Source of the DNA: Collimonas pratensis
GTDB lineage: Bacteria > Pseudomonadota > Gammaproteobacteria > Burkholderiales > Burkholderiaceae_D
DNA: 64,000 nt
Direction of reading: 5' to 3'
Assembly: GCF_001584185.1 (NCBI RefSeq)
Contig: NZ_CP013234.1
Location: 1,178,001 to 1,242,000 of the forward strand
Part shown: positions 1 through 10,071 of the stretch, one piece after another
Numbering within the stretch: position 1 is the first letter of the stretch
Layout: each line of letters begins with the position of its first letter
Made by a program: the position numbers and the translations under genes
The notes under the pieces: generated by a model
What the model was told of the DNA's origin: nothing
Database searches by the model: none
The model's input: the letters and a program-made list of their open reading frames with translations, nothing else

Positions 1-768
1 GCGCTGCTGGTAGGTGCATCGATTGCCTGCGGCCTTGGCCTGGCGCTGGACAAGCCGATGCTGGGCGTGCACCACCTGGAAGGCCATCTGCTGTCGCCGC
101 TGCTGGCCAGCGATCCACCCAGCTTTCCTTTCGTCGCCTTGCTGGTCTCGGGCGGCCATACCCAGCTGATGCGGGTCGACGGCGTCGGCCAGTACGCCTT
201 GCTGGGCGAAACCCTGGACGATGCCGCCGGCGAAGCGTTCGACAAGTCGGCAAAACTGCTCGGCCTCGGCTATCCAGGCGGCCCGGCGATTTCACGCCTG
301 GCCGAGTTTGGCGACCCATCTGCCTATCAACTGCCGCGGCCGATGCTGCACTCGAAAAACCTGGATTTCAGTTTCTCCGGCCTCAAGACCGCGGTGCTGA
401 CGCTGGTCAAGAAACATCCGGCGAATATTTGCGAGCAAGACAAAGCCAACATCGCGCGCGGCTTTGTCGATGCGTTGGTGGACGTATTGCTGGCGAAATG
501 CCTGGCGGCATTGAAGCAGACCGGCCTCAAGCGCCTGGTGATCGCCGGCGGTGTGGGCGCTAACCTACAGCTGCGCGCAGCGTTGAACGCCGCTGCGGAA
601 AAGCGACGCTTCCGGGTGTATTACCCTGAACTGGAATTCTGTACGGATAACGGCGCGATGATTGCCTTTGCCGGCGCCATGCGTTTGCAGATCAAGCCGG
701 AAGCGGCACAGCGCAACTATGCCTTCAATGTGCGGCCGCGCTGGCCATTGAATGAACTTGGCATCTGA
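1..768 (+). CDS. tsaD: tRNA N6-adenosine threonylcarbamoyltransferase TsaD (5' truncated by window edge)
   Basis: The frame is open from base 1, so the true start lies upstream. About 255 residues are present of a protein normally near 340. TsaD is the catalytic subunit that transfers the threonylcarbamoyl group to A37 of tRNAs reading ANN codons, with TsaB and TsaE. The Kae1/Qri7 family signature is clear: the metal-binding motif HHLEGH (bases 73-90), then SGGHTQL, the central [14 protein letters not shown] segment, and near the C terminus the GGVGAN and [12 protein letters not shown] nucleotide/metal-binding segments. The gene stands alone, followed by a promoter for the next unit. The identification is firm; only the N terminus is missing. 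Confidence 0.95.
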   Translation, partial: ALLVGASIACGLGLALDKPMLGVHHLEGHLLSPLLASDPPSFPFVALLVSGGHTQLMRVDGVGQYALLGETLDDAAGEAFDKSAKLLGLGYPGGPAISRLAEFGDPSAYQLPRPMLHSKNLDFSFSGLKTAVLTLVKKHPANICEQDKANIARGFVDALVDVLLAKCLAALKQTGLKRLVIAGGVGANLQLRAALNAAAEKRRFRVYYPELEFCTDNGAMIAFAGAMRLQIKPEAAQRNYAFNVRPRWPLNELGI

Positions 769-771
769 GTC

Positions 772-799
772 TTAGCAAAATCCCAGCTAGGCGTATAAT
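772..799 (+). promoter_or_regulatory. Candidate sigma70 promoter upstream of rhlE
   Basis: A perfect TATAAT (794-799) lies 16 bp downstream of TTAGCA (772-777, 4 of 6 matches to TTGACA). It sits just after the tsaD stop and would give a leader of about 215 nt before rhlE, long enough to contain the possible leader peptide at 840. Inferred from consensus only. Confidence 0.5.
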
Positions 800-839
800 G
801 CGCGACTGTGGTACAAAACATGCCAGGGAGGATGCTTAA

Positions 840-908
840 ATGACAACCTGGTTTGTGGCGCTGTTGAAAGCGCTGCCGCAATCATTTGGCTCATCTTCCA
901 TGAGCTGA
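840..908 (+). CDS. Possible 22-residue leader peptide upstream of rhlE
   Basis: ATG at 840 is preceded by a near-perfect Shine-Dalgarno sequence, AGGGAGG at 825-831, with 8 bp spacing. It opens a 22-codon frame beginning MTTWFVALLKALP and ending with TGA at 906-908. The ribosome-binding site is much better than the one in front of rhlE itself, which suggests real translation. It could be a regulatory leader peptide of the rhlE transcript or an independent small protein. No homology is recognised, and function is unknown. Confidence 0.4.
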   Translation: MTTWFVALLKALPQSFGSSSMS

Positions 909-1022
909 CACGAAATTCACGAATTCAATTGAAAGCATTAGTGCCTTTTTACGGATACAGAACCCAACCGGCCTCTGGATTCGTTGTTTGAGTGCAACTT
1001 GCACCGAAGGCCGCCAACTACC

Positions 1023-2555
1023 ATGTCAGACATACAGTCCGAGATTCAAGCTGAAGCAGCAGTGCCAACCACGCCCTCCGTCCGTTTTGCCGACTTCGGG
1101 CTGTCTCCAGATATCTTGCGCGCGCTGAGCGATCAAGGGTATGTGCATCCGACGCCGATCCAGGCCGAAGCCATTCCTATCGTGCTGCAAGGGCGCGACG
1201 TCATGGGTGCGGCGCAAACGGGGACCGGCAAGACCGCTGGTTTTTCCCTGCCGATCATCCAGTTGCTGCTAGCGCACGCCAACACCAGCGCCTCGCCGGC
1301 GCGGCATCCGGTCAGGGCGCTGATCCTGACGCCGACGCGTGAACTGGCGGATCAGGTCGCGGACAACGTCAAGGCGTATTGCCGTCACACTCCCTTGCGC
1401 TCGACAGTGGTGTTTGGCGGCGTCGATATCGCACCGCAAACCGCAGCCTTGCGTTCCGGCATCGAGATCGTGATTGCTACGCCGGGCCGCCTGCTGGACC
1501 ACGTCCAGCAAAAGACCGTGAACCTGTCGCAGACGCAGATCCTGGTGATGGACGAAGCCGACCGCATGCTGGACATGGGTTTCCTGCCGGACCTGCAGCG
1601 CATCATCAACCTGCTGCCGAAAGAGCGCCAGAACCTGATGTTCTCGGCCACTTTCTCCGGCGAAATCAAGAAACTGGCAGGGACTTTCCTCAAGAATCCG
1701 GTCACCATCGAAGTCGCGCGCAGCAACGCCACCGCCGACAACGTCACGCAAACCATGTACCGGGTTGACGAGCAGACCAAGGCCCAGGCGGTGTCGTTCA
1801 TCATCAGTGAACGCAAGCTGAAGCAGGTAATCGTCTTTTCCAACACCAAGATCGGCGCCTCGAAACTGGCGCGTCATCTGGAAAACGAAGGCGTCAAGGC
1901 GTCCGCGATCCATGGAGACAAGACGCAGAATGAGCGCATGGCGGCATTGGAAGCGTTCAAGCAAGGCGAGATCGAAGTGCTGGTGGCGACCGACGTCGCG
2001 GCGCGCGGCCTGGATATCGCTGAACTGCCTTGCGTGATCAATTTTGATTTGCCGTACAACGCCGAAGACTATGTCCACCGCATCGGCCGTACCGGCCGTG
2101 CCGGCGCTTCCGGCGATGCGATTTCCCTGTATGCCGATAAGGACGAGCGTTTGCTGGTCGATATCGAAAAGATGATCAAGTATAAATTCGTACGCGCCGA
2201 ACTGACCGGGTTTGTCGCCAAGCCGTCGGCCGGCTCTGAACGTTCAGGGCGCCGTGACGGCGCCGATGGCCGTGGCGAGCGTAGCGGCGAACGTGGTGAG
2301 CGCAGCGAAGGCCGCAGCGACAGCCGCGGCGCTGCTTCATCTTCCAGCCGCAGCCAGCAGCATACGCGCAGTGCCTACACCTCGACGCCGACCGGTGGCG
2401 GACGCCGCGAAAAAATCGATCCGTGGTTCCTCAAGCCTTATGAGCCGACGGCTTCGGCGGATGTCCCGCCCGTGGCTGCAGCGCCTGCAGGCGGTTCCAT
2501 CAAGTCGTCCAAGGTTAAGCTGGCGGCGCTGCTGGGCGGCGTCCCCAAGGGCTGA
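1023..2555 (+). CDS. rhlE: DEAD-box ATP-dependent RNA helicase, RhlE type
   Basis: A 510-residue RNA helicase that would unwind RNA duplexes during ribosome assembly or RNA decay. Motifs appear in order: Q motif (FADFGL, then PTPIQ), Walker A AQTGTGKT near residues 64-71, PTRELA, the DEAD box VMDEADRML, SAT, and in the second RecA domain ARGLDIA and HRIGRTGR. The C-terminal tail (from about residue 400) is rich in Arg, Gly and Ser, typical of RhlE proteins and probably an RNA-binding extension. I chose the ATG at 1023 because the upstream in-frame start at 984 is a TTG without a ribosome-binding site. The frame ends against convergent gluQ with only 5 bp between stops. Confidence 0.93.
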   Translation: MSDIQSEIQAEAAVPTTPSVRFADFGLSPDILRALSDQGYVHPTPIQAEAIPIVLQGRDVMGAAQTGTGKTAGFSLPIIQLLLAHANTSASPARHPVRALILTPTRELADQVADNVKAYCRHTPLRSTVVFGGVDIAPQTAALRSGIEIVIATPGRLLDHVQQKTVNLSQTQILVMDEADRMLDMGFLPDLQRIINLLPKERQNLMFSATFSGEIKKLAGTFLKNPVTIEVARSNATADNVTQTMYRVDEQTKAQAVSFIISERKLKQVIVFSNTKIGASKLARHLENEGVKASAIHGDKTQNERMAALEAFKQGEIEVLVATDVAARGLDIAELPCVINFDLPYNAEDYVHRIGRTGRAGASGDAISLYADKDERLLVDIEKMIKYKFVRAELTGFVAKPSAGSERSGRRDGADGRGERSGERGERSEGRSDSRGAASSSSRSQQHTRSAYTSTPTGGGRREKIDPWFLKPYEPTASADVPPVAAAPAGGSIKSSKVKLAALLGGVPKG

Positions 2556-2560
2556 TCGTT

Positions 2561-3469
2561 TCAACTCGGGCGAGTCGCTTCCAGATTCGCCCACGCTGCA
2601 GTGGCCAAGGGCCAGAATGCGGTGATACTCTCCACTTGCCCGATATCCAATCCCAGAAACCAGGCCGCCTTGATGAGTGCCTGCAGCGGCTGCGTCATGT
2701 CGATCGCTTGTGCCCCATTTTGCTTGGATAATTTTTCCCCGTCGGCATTGGTAATCACCGGCACGTGCAGGTATTGCGGCGTCGCCAGCTGCAGCTGGCG
2801 CTGCAGGTAGATCTGGCGGCCGGTCGAATCCAGCAAGTCGGCGCCGCGCACCACGTGGGTCACGCCCTGTTCGGCATCATCCACCACCACCGCCAACTGG
2901 TAAGCCCAGTAGCCGTCGGCGCGCTTCAGTACAAAATCTCCCACTTCGATCGCCAGGTGCTGCTGTACGCGGCCAAGCCAGCGGTCGTCAAAAATGATCA
3001 GTTCATCGATATGCCCTGGATCCGGCACGCGCAGGCGATAGGCGCGGGCCGGCTTGCCGACCGGCAGGCCGCTGCGGCAGGTGCCGGGGTAGACCGCGGC
3101 GCCGTCGGCGGCGACGCAGATGCGCGAATCGACGATTTCGCGCCGCGTGCAGCCGCACGGATAAGCCAGTCGTCCGAGCCGGTCAAAAGCTGCTTCATAA
3201 GCTGCCCCGCGCCGGCTCTGAAACAGGACCTCGCCATCCCAATGCATGCCGAGTGCGTCGAGGTCCGCCAGGATCGAATCCGCCGCCCCGGCCGCCGTAC
3301 GGGCTTCGTCGACATCCTCCATGCGCAGCAGCCAGCGGCCATGGCTAGCCTTGGCGTCCAGATAGCTGGCCATCGCCGCCACCAGCGAGCCAGCGTGCAA
3401 GGGGCCGGTGGGCGAAGGGGCAAAGCGGCCGGTATAGTTTGCTTGATTAGGCATGGTTGCTCGATTCAT
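2561..3469 (-). CDS. gluQ: Glutamyl-Q tRNA(Asp) synthetase
   Basis: GluQ attaches glutamate to queuosine at position 34 of tRNA(Asp). It is a truncated paralogue of GluRS lacking the anticodon-binding domain, and the length of about 300 residues fits. Visible motifs: [15 protein letters not shown] with the HIGH-type HAGS, a Cys-rich zinc site (PCGCTRR, then a Tyr and GTC further on), and the KMSKS-type KLSKQNG. Two ATGs are possible, at 3469 and 3454; neither has a strong ribosome-binding site. The gene overlaps the 3' end of the upstream lysR-type gene, so the two are probably cotranscribed. Confidence 0.93.
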   Translation of the reverse strand: MNRATMPNQANYTGRFAPSPTGPLHAGSLVAAMASYLDAKASHGRWLLRMEDVDEARTAAGAADSILADLDALGMHWDGEVLFQSRRGAAYEAAFDRLGRLAYPCGCTRREIVDSRICVAADGAAVYPGTCRSGLPVGKPARAYRLRVPDPGHIDELIIFDDRWLGRVQQHLAIEVGDFVLKRADGYWAYQLAVVVDDAEQGVTHVVRGADLLDSTGRQIYLQRQLQLATPQYLHVPVITNADGEKLSKQNGAQAIDMTQPLQALIKAAWFLGLDIGQVESITAFWPLATAAWANLEATRPS

Positions 3470-4406
3470 GAGGAGATGCCTGCGGCGCCGGCGATCCGAG
3501 CAAGGCGCGCTGCGTGGCCGGTTCGCTGAGCTGGGCGATGAACCATTTGAGGGATTTTCCCACGGCTGGCGTGCGCCAGGCGATTTGCGTCTTGTCGCTT
3601 GGCTTGGCTTCGGTGGTTTGTTTTTCGATCAGGGCGCCGGAGGCAAAATGGGGAATCGCCATCCAGCGCGGCAGATGGCCGCAGCCGAGGCCGCTCAGCT
3701 GGGCCTGCAATTTGGCCGGAACGGAAGGCACGGTCAGGATATCCTGACCATTCAACAGGCCGGAATTGATGCTGGGTAAGGTACGGCCGGTGTCGCCGAC
3801 GGCAATCGCGCGATATTGCTGCACCAGGCTTGCGGTCAGCGGCTCTGGCGCGTTTGCCAAGGGATGGCCGGGAGCCACGGCGAAGGCCCAATCGATCGTG
3901 CCTAGCTGGCGAGTCTGGAAGCCGCCGCTCATGCGAATGCTGTCGGGGCCGCTTTGAGGAGCACCGATCACCAGGTCGGCACGGTCGAACAACAGGGCTT
4001 CCCACACGCCCGACAAGGCTTCGTGCGAGATGCGCAGGCGCGTACCGGCATTCTGGCGATCGAAAGCGTCGATCAGCGGTAACAGGCTGTCAAAGGGAAT
4101 AATACTGTCGAGGACGATGCGCAGTTCAACTTCCCAGCCAGTGGCGGCGCGCTTGACACGCCGTTCAAGTTCTTGCGCCGCCAGCAGAAGATGGCGCCCT
4201 TCTGTCAGCAGTTCGAGCCCGGCCACGGTCAGTTTGGCGCGGTGGCCGCGACGGTCGAACAGCAGCACGTCCAGGTCTTCCTCCAGCTTGCGCACGCTGT
4301 AAGTCAGTGCAGAAGGCACGCGGTCCAGTTCGATAGCGGCGGCGGCAAAGCTGCCCTTGCGATCTATCGTGTCAAGAATTTGCAGAGCTTCCAGCGTCAG
4401 TTTCAT
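3447..4406 (-). CDS. LysR family transcriptional regulator
   Basis: A 319-residue LTTR. The N-terminal winged helix-turn-helix is clear ([20 protein letters not shown], then [13 protein letters not shown]), followed by a periplasmic-binding-protein-like effector domain. The gene is divergent from the flavodoxin-fold reductase at 4774, and a classic T-N11-A dyad lies between them. The simplest inference is that it controls that gene and itself. LTTRs of this arrangement often sense a redox or quinone-like ligand, but the ligand here is unknown. Confidence 0.9.
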   Translation of the reverse strand: MKLTLEALQILDTIDRKGSFAAAAIELDRVPSALTYSVRKLEEDLDVLLFDRRGHRAKLTVAGLELLTEGRHLLLAAQELERRVKRAATGWEVELRIVLDSIIPFDSLLPLIDAFDRQNAGTRLRISHEALSGVWEALLFDRADLVIGAPQSGPDSIRMSGGFQTRQLGTIDWAFAVAPGHPLANAPEPLTASLVQQYRAIAVGDTGRTLPSINSGLLNGQDILTVPSVPAKLQAQLSGLGCGHLPRWMAIPHFASGALIEKQTTEAKPSDKTQIAWRTPAVGKSLKWFIAQLSEPATQRALLGSPAPQASPHESSNHA

Positions 4407-4476
4407 TATTGCTTGAAAAGTAAAAAACAGGTGACAGGTATGTAGTGACTCATGGCATACGAATATTGTTAAAATT

Positions 4477-4497
4477 TCATTCAGATAAATTGAATGA
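4477..4497. promoter_or_regulatory. LysR-type operator, perfect 7-bp dyad with T-N11-A core
   Basis: TCATTCA (4477-4483) and TGAATGA (4491-4497) are perfect inverted repeats separated by 7 bp. Inside lies a T-N11-A (4481-4493), the classic LTTR recognition core. The location between an LTTR gene and its divergent neighbour supports the call. Confidence 0.65.
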
Positions 4498-4558
4498 TAT
4501 ATCGAAATTTTGCCACTGTCCCAAGCTATTTCTTGCGCCTATAGTGCCAAATAATGCA

Positions 4559-4586
4559 TTGGATAGCTGTATGGATTTTCTATAGT
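4559..4586 (+). promoter_or_regulatory. Candidate sigma70 promoter of the quinone reductase
   Basis: TTGGAT (4559-4564), 16-bp spacer, TATAGT (4581-4586). The LysR box is centred roughly 105 bp upstream of the predicted start, a distance somewhat larger than usual for activation. Consensus match only. Confidence 0.35.
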
Positions 4587-4773
4587 GAAATTATTTTTTT
4601 GCATATAAGGTGAGCGGGCTTGTATTCTGGCAAGCCATGCTTAACTGACTGCTGATGCCGTTTTTGGTTCGCCGGAGCGGGAGTTTTTCAGGCCCGCGCC
4701 CGCCATCGATTTTCGTTGTTATTTCTCGTTGTTTTATCTTGCTAACTGAGTTTTACATCAAAAGGGTATTCTC

Positions 4774-5349
4774 ATGACCAAAGTTGCTATCGTTTATCAT
4801 TCAGGCTACGGCCATACGAAGAACCAGGCCGAAGCGGTGCATGCCGGTGTATTGCGCGCGCAAGGCGCGACACCAGAGCTGATCGCTATCGATGCCGAAG
4901 GCAATCTGAGCGATGCCGCCTGGGCCTCGCTGGAGGCTGCCGATGCCATCATCTTTGGCACGCCGACCTACATGGGAACGGTATCCTGGCAGTTCAAGAA
5001 ATTCGCGGATACCTCGTCGAAGCAATGGTTTGGCCAGAAATGGAAAGACAAGATCGCCGCCGGCTTCACCAATTCGGCGACCATGAACGGCGACAAGGGC
5101 ACCACCATGAGCTACCTGATCACATTCGCTATGCAGCACAGCATGGTGTGGGTCGGCACCGGCCTGATGCCAGCCAACAGCAAGGCGGCGCAACGCAACG
5201 ACGTCAATTTCGTCGGCGGCTTCTCCGGCGCGCTGGCGCAAAGTCCGTCCGACTCGTCGCCGCAGGAAGGTCCGGCGGCCGGCGATCTGGAAACCGCCAG
5301 CCAGTTCGGCCAGCGCGTTGCCGAGACTGCGCAGAAGTTCAATAAGTAA
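4774..5349 (+). CDS. Flavodoxin-fold NAD(P)H:quinone oxidoreductase, WrbA-like
   Basis: A 191-residue flavodoxin-family protein, close in size to WrbA (about 200). The N terminus KVAIVYHSGYGHTKNQAEAV is the FMN phosphate-binding loop, and the GTPTYMGTVSWQFKKFADTS segment matches the second flavin-contact loop of WrbA-type quinone reductases. It probably performs two-electron reduction of quinones and protects against oxidative stress in the cytoplasm. AAAGGG 8 bp upstream of the ATG is a good ribosome-binding site. It is divergent from a LysR gene and followed by a strong terminator, so it is a single-gene unit. Confidence 0.85.
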   Translation: MTKVAIVYHSGYGHTKNQAEAVHAGVLRAQGATPELIAIDAEGNLSDAAWASLEAADAIIFGTPTYMGTVSWQFKKFADTSSKQWFGQKWKDKIAAGFTNSATMNGDKGTTMSYLITFAMQHSMVWVGTGLMPANSKAAQRNDVNFVGGFSGALAQSPSDSSPQEGPAAGDLETASQFGQRVAETAQKFNK

Positions 5350-5390
5350 TTGATCGTGCGGGGAGGGCGTAGCCCCTCCGCTCGGAAAAC

Positions 5391-5425
5391 AAAAAAAGCC
5401 CGCTGCAACTGCCAGCGGGCTTTTT
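5391..5425. terminator. Bidirectional rho-independent terminator
   Basis: GCCCGCTG (5398-5405) pairs with CAGCGGGC (5413-5420) around a 7-nt loop. Seven A precede and five T follow, so it works for the rightward reductase and the leftward trhO, which converge here. Confidence 0.9.
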
Positions 5426-5458
5426 CATGGGCCTGAATTGCGTGATTAAATTGTGCGA

Positions 5459-6349
5459 TTAATGTGCCGTGCTGATGTTCGCTGACGCTGCCGCCTCGGC
5501 TGGAATGGTCTCAGGGAGGCAATGCGGGCAGGACTTGCCGGCAACGTATTGCGGCGACAATTGCTGGCGTGGCGTCACCACCGCACGGCAGGCGTAGCAT
5601 TGCACGGTGGCGGTTTCCTGCAGTTGCGGATTGAGTGCGGTACGATAGTCGAACACGAAGCAATCGCCGTCGTAATGGGCGCCGCCGCATTCCTCGAAAT
5701 ACTTGAGGATGCCGCCTTCCAGCTGGTACACGCTGTCATAGCCGATGTCCTGCATGTGGATCGCCGCTTTTTCGCAACGGATGCCGCCGGTGCAGAAGGT
5801 AACAATGGTCTTGCCGGCTAGCTCATCCTTATGCTCGGCGATCACTGCCGGAAACTCGCTGAATTTTTCGATGCGGTAGTCGATCGTGTTTTCAAAGGTG
5901 CCGACATCGACTTCAAAGGCGTTGCGGGTATCCAGCATCACCACCGGGCGGCCATTGTCGTCGACGCCCTGGTCCAGCCAGCGCTTCAGAGTCTGCGCCT
6001 GCACCGCCGGCGCGCGGCCCAGTTCCGGCTTGATCAGCGGGTGTTTCATGGTGATGATTTCCGCTTTCAGCTTGACCAGCATACGCGTGAACGGTTGCTT
6101 TTCCGAGTAGCTTTCCTTGACTTCGATGTCGGCAAAGCGCTCGTCCGCACGGAGCCAGGCCAGAAACTGGTCGATTTGCACACGTTGACCAGCCAGGAAC
6201 AGGTTGATTCCTTCGGGAGTGAGCAAGATCGTGCCTTTTAGTTGCAATTCCTTACAAATTGCAAGAAATTCAGGGCGCTTCTGTTCCGTGTCTATGAAAG
6301 TGACGAATTTATAGGCCGCAATATTGACAAAAGAGTGACTGGACTGCAT
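5459..6349 (-). CDS. trhO: tRNA uridine(34) hydroxylase TrhO (rhodanese family, YceA)
   Basis: A 296-residue protein beginning [15 protein letters not shown], the usual TrhO N terminus; upstream in-frame codons were not accepted. TrhO makes 5-hydroxyuridine at position 34 of several tRNAs. The N-terminal acylphosphatase-like region ([11 protein letters not shown]) is followed by a rhodanese domain with the active-site loop [11 protein letters not shown] (Cys near residue 186). The C terminus has CxxC pairs (CYACR, CPHC), perhaps a zinc site. The gene is divergent from dnaE with about 106 bp between the starts. Confidence 0.93.
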   Translation of the reverse strand: MQSSHSFVNIAAYKFVTFIDTEQKRPEFLAICKELQLKGTILLTPEGINLFLAGQRVQIDQFLAWLRADERFADIEVKESYSEKQPFTRMLVKLKAEIITMKHPLIKPELGRAPAVQAQTLKRWLDQGVDDNGRPVVMLDTRNAFEVDVGTFENTIDYRIEKFSEFPAVIAEHKDELAGKTIVTFCTGGIRCEKAAIHMQDIGYDSVYQLEGGILKYFEECGGAHYDGDCFVFDYRTALNPQLQETATVQCYACRAVVTPRQQLSPQYVAGKSCPHCLPETIPAEAAASANISTAH

Positions 6350-6455
6350 GGGAAATTTCTCGGTAAGTCGTTGATTTATCAGTATTATAAACGGCGGACA
6401 TGGGTTTGCCCAATTTTGCTCAAAGTCTGACAGGCCTCGGGGTAAAATACCGCCC

Positions 6456-9400
6456 ATGACGACACCGCAATTTATTCATCTCCGCCTCCACTCTGAGTAT
6501 TCCATCGTCGATGGCCTGGTGCGCATCGACGACGTAGTGAAAGCAGCAGCCAGCGACGGCCAGGCCGCGCTCGGCATCTCCGACCTGGCCAACCTGTTCG
6601 GCATGGTCAAATTCTACAAGGCTGCGCGCGGCAAGGGCATCAAGCCGATCATCGGCTGCGATGTCTGGATCACGAATGACGATGAACGCGACAAGCCGTC
6701 GCGTTTGCTGTTGCTGGTCAAGAACCGTAGCGGCTATCTGCAGCTGTGTGAACTGTTGTCGCGCGCCTGGCTGGAAAACCTGCACCGCGGCCGCGCTGAA
6801 ATCCGTGCCGAATGGCTGGAAGGCCTCAAGGACCACGGAAATGGCAGCGGCAATGGCCTGATTGCCTTGTCGGGCGCGCACTTCGGCGATATCGGCATGG
6901 CCATCGATAACGGTAACTCGGAAGCGGCCGAGCGCTGCATCCAGCGTTGGATGAATATTTTCCCGGACAATTTTTACGTCGAAGTGCAACGCGCCGAGCA
7001 GCCGAACATGGAAGCGCATGTGCGTCAGGCAGTGGCGCTGGCGGCGAAATTCGGCGTGCCCGTGGTGGCCACCCATCCGACCCAGTTCCTGGACAAGGAA
7101 GAATTCATCGCGCACGAAGCGCGCACCTGTATCGCCGAAGGCGAGATGCTGGCGAATGCGCGCCGCGTGCGCCGCTTCAATGTCCAGCAATCGTTCAAGA
7201 GCCAGGCCGAGATGGCGGAACTGTTTGCCGACATGCCGGCGGCCTTGCAGAATTCGATTGAAATCGCTAAGCGCTGCAACTTGACGCTGCAGCTGGGCAA
7301 GCCGCAACTGCCGGATTTTCCGACGCCGGATGGCATGACCATCGGCGAATTCCTGATACAGCAATCGCAGGAAGGCCTGGAGCTGCGCCTGGTGCACCTG
7401 TTCCCGGACGAAGCCAAGCGCGAGCAGCAGCGTCAACGCTACCAGGACCGCCTCAAGTTTGAAACCGACACCATCATCAAGATGGGTTTCCCCGGCTACT
7501 TCCTGATCGTTGCCGAGTTTATCCGCTGGGCCAAGCAGAACGGCGTGCCGGTCGGACCGGGACGGGGCTCCGGCGCCGGTTCGCTGGTCGCCTATTCGCT
7601 GCAGATCACCGACCTCGATCCACTCAAATACAATCTGCTGTTCGAGCGCTTCCTCAATCCTGAGCGCGTCTCGATGCCCGACTTCGATATCGACTTTTGC
7701 CAGGAAGGGCGCGACCGCGTCATCCAGCACGTCAAGGATTTGTACGGCAAGGATGCGGTATCGCAGATCGCCACTTTCGGCACCATGGCGGCCAAAGGCG
7801 CGATCCGCGACGTCGGCCGCGTGCTCGACTTCGGCTACAACTTCTGCGACGGCATTTCCAAGCTGATCCCTTTCAAGCCGGGCAAGCATGTGACGATTGC
7901 CGATGCGATCCAGGAAGAGCCGATGCTGGCCGAACGCCTGGAGAACGAGGAAGAGGTCAAGCAGCTGCTCAACCTGGCGCAGCAGGTCGAAGGCATTGCC
8001 CGCAACATCGGCATGCACGCCGGCGGTGTCCTGATCGCCCCGGGCAAGCTGACAGATTTCTGTCCGCTTTACACCCAGGGCGGCGATGCCGGCGTGGTCT
8101 CGCAGTACGACAAGGACGACGTCGAAGCGGTCGGCCTGGTGAAGTTCGACTTCTTGGGTTTGACTACCCTCACGATCCTCGACCGGGCGGTGCGCTACAT
8201 CAAGCAGCTCGATCCCGCCATGGCCGATTTCAGCCTGGAAAAGCTGCCGCTCAACGACCGTGCGTCCTATGAGCTGCTGACCGCCGCCAAAACGGTCGCC
8301 GTGTTCCAGCTGGAAAGCCGCGGCATGCAAGGCATGCTGAAAGATGCGCGGCCCGACCGCTTCGAAGACATTATCGCGCTGGTGGCCTTGTACCGTCCGG
8401 GTCCGATGGACCTGATTCCTGATTTCTGCAAGCGCAAGCATGGCGAGCGCTTCGATTATCCGGATCCGCGCACCGAGGGCATCCTGTCCGAAACCTACGG
8501 CATCATGGTGTATCAGGAGCAGGTGATGCAGATGGCGCAGGTGGTCGGCGGCTACTCGCTCGGCGGCGCCGATTTGCTGCGGCGGGCGATGGGTAAGAAA
8601 AAGGCAGAAGAAATGGCGGAGCACCGCCAGATTTTCCGCGACGGCGCGGCCAAGGACGGCTTGAGCGAAGCCAAGGCCGACGAGATTTTCGACTTGATGG
8701 AAAAATTCGCGGGCTACGGCTTCAACAAGTCGCACGCTGCCGCCTATGCGCTGCTGTCGTATCACACCGCCTACCTGAAAGCACACCATCCCGCCGCGTT
8801 CATGGCCGCCAACTTGTCGCTGGCGATGGACGACACGGAAAAGATCAAGATCCTGGTGGAAGATTCGCTGGTCATCTGCAAGCTGACCTTGCTACCGCCC
8901 GACATCAATCTGTCGGACTACCGTTTCACGCCGGAAGGCGAGCCGGGTAAGAAAGCGACTTTCATTCGTTACGGCCTCGGCGCCGTCAAAGGTTCGGGAC
9001 AGAATGCGATCGAAGCCATCATCGCCGCCCGCCAGGAAAAACCATTCGTCGACCTCTTCGATTTCTGCCTGCGCGTGGACAAGCGCCAGATCAACCGCCG
9101 CACCATTGAGTCGCTGATACGTGCCGGCGCCTTCGACTGCTTCAAGGTCGACCGCGGGATCCTGTTGGCCTCGGTGCCACGTGCGATGGAAGCCGCCGAT
9201 CAGAAACTGGCGTCAGCCAATCAAGTGAGCCTGTTCGGCGGCGACGACAGCGACCTGGAAGCACCTATCGAATATGTGCAGGCGACGCCATGGACCGACA
9301 AGCAGAAACTGACGGAAGAGAAGAGCGCGCTTGGCTTCTATCTGTCAGGACATTTGTTCCATGCCTACGCCGCCGAAGCGCGCCGTTTTGCACGCACGCC

Positions 9401-9929
9401 GCTGGGCAGCCTGGAACCATCGCGCGAGCCGCGCACCCTGGCCGGCATCATCTCCAGCCTGCGCACTCAGATGACCCAGCGCGGGAAAATGATGATCGTC
9501 ACCTTGGATGACGGCAGCGCCACGCTTGACGTCACTGTCTATAACGAACAGTTCGAACCGAACAAGGCGTTTTTCAAGGAAGACGAATTTCTGGTAGTGC
9601 AGGGCAAGGTGTCGGAAGACCGTTTCAATGGCGGCTTGCGGGTATCGGCAGAAAAGGTGATGGATATTGCTACTGCGCGGATTCATTATGGGCGCCAGCT
9701 TGTCCTCTCGTTGTCGTCGCCTGAAGGAATAGTAGATGTTGGGCAGCTGAAAGGGATGTTGTCTGAGCATCGCAGTGATGTCGGTTTGCCTTTGACGGTC
9801 CGTTATGCCAATTCTGAGATTGCCTGTGAAATAGCGTTTGGAGAGGCATGGCGGGTTTCCCCGAGTGATGGTTTGCGGGATGTGCTGGTCGAGCGTCTGG
9901 GACAACAGGCAATTGCCGTGGAATACTAA
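6456..9929 (+). CDS. dnaE: DNA polymerase III subunit alpha
   Basis: The replicative polymerase catalytic subunit, 1157 residues, matching the usual 1160. Domains in order: N-terminal PHP domain ([13 protein letters not shown]), palm with the [10 protein letters not shown] loop and the catalytic PDFDIDF near residues 408-414, thumb/fingers ([10 protein letters not shown], the [13 protein letters not shown] segment), tandem helix-hairpin-helix, and a C-terminal OB fold ([16 protein letters not shown]) plus tau-binding end. It is a full-length DnaE1-type enzyme, not the error-prone DnaE2. The gene stands alone, with an AT-rich 142-bp gap before the glycan block. Confidence 0.97.
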   Translation: MTTPQFIHLRLHSEYSIVDGLVRIDDVVKAAASDGQAALGISDLANLFGMVKFYKAARGKGIKPIIGCDVWITNDDERDKPSRLLLLVKNRSGYLQLCELLSRAWLENLHRGRAEIRAEWLEGLKDHGNGSGNGLIALSGAHFGDIGMAIDNGNSEAAERCIQRWMNIFPDNFYVEVQRAEQPNMEAHVRQAVALAAKFGVPVVATHPTQFLDKEEFIAHEARTCIAEGEMLANARRVRRFNVQQSFKSQAEMAELFADMPAALQNSIEIAKRCNLTLQLGKPQLPDFPTPDGMTIGEFLIQQSQEGLELRLVHLFPDEAKREQQRQRYQDRLKFETDTIIKMGFPGYFLIVAEFIRWAKQNGVPVGPGRGSGAGSLVAYSLQITDLDPLKYNLLFERFLNPERVSMPDFDIDFCQEGRDRVIQHVKDLYGKDAVSQIATFGTMAAKGAIRDVGRVLDFGYNFCDGISKLIPFKPGKHVTIADAIQEEPMLAERLENEEEVKQLLNLAQQVEGIARNIGMHAGGVLIAPGKLTDFCPLYTQGGDAGVVSQYDKDDVEAVGLVKFDFLGLTTLTILDRAVRYIKQLDPAMADFSLEKLPLNDRASYELLTAAKTVAVFQLESRGMQGMLKDARPDRFEDIIALVALYRPGPMDLIPDFCKRKHGERFDYPDPRTEGILSETYGIMVYQEQVMQMAQVVGGYSLGGADLLRRAMGKKKAEEMAEHRQIFRDGAAKDGLSEAKADEIFDLMEKFAGYGFNKSHAAAYALLSYHTAYLKAHHPAAFMAANLSLAMDDTEKIKILVEDSLVICKLTLLPPDINLSDYRFTPEGEPGKKATFIRYGLGAVKGSGQNAIEAIIAARQEKPFVDLFDFCLRVDKRQINRRTIESLIRAGAFDCFKVDRGILLASVPRAMEAADQKLASANQVSLFGGDDSDLEAPIEYVQATPWTDKQKLTEEKSALGFYLSGHLFHAYAAEARRFARTPLGSLEPSREPRTLAGIISSLRTQMTQRGKMMIVTLDDGSATLDVTVYNEQFEPNKAFFKEDEFLVVQGKVSEDRFNGGLRVSAEKVMDIATARIHYGRQLVLSLSSPEGIVDVGQLKGMLSEHRSDVGLPLTVRYANSEIACEIAFGEAWRVSPSDGLRDVLVERLGQQAIAVEY

Positions 9930-10071
9930 ATATCCTTGGACGCGACTTGTAACAGCGGCGTGACGGTAAAAAAACCAATGTTGCGACTATATGCAGATTT
10001 CGGGAGCCGTTGTCAAAAACGTCGCCACAGTGCTCTAGCATAAGCAGCTGCCTTTCAATTGGAGATTCAAT

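Larger units (their letters stand above)
4407..4773. other. Divergent regulatory region between lysR-type gene and quinone reductase
   Basis: This 367-bp AT-rich gap holds no gene. It contains the LysR-type box at 4477-4497 and a candidate promoter at 4559-4586 for the rightward gene. The leftward gene starts 71 bp from the box, so one operator could serve both directions. Confidence 0.7.

Noticed and set aside
6420..8789. Very long open frame on the minus strand opposite dnaE
   Set aside because: It is the antisense shadow of a certain dnaE; composition is His/Gln/Arg-rich as expected from reading GC-rich codons backward, with no known domain.
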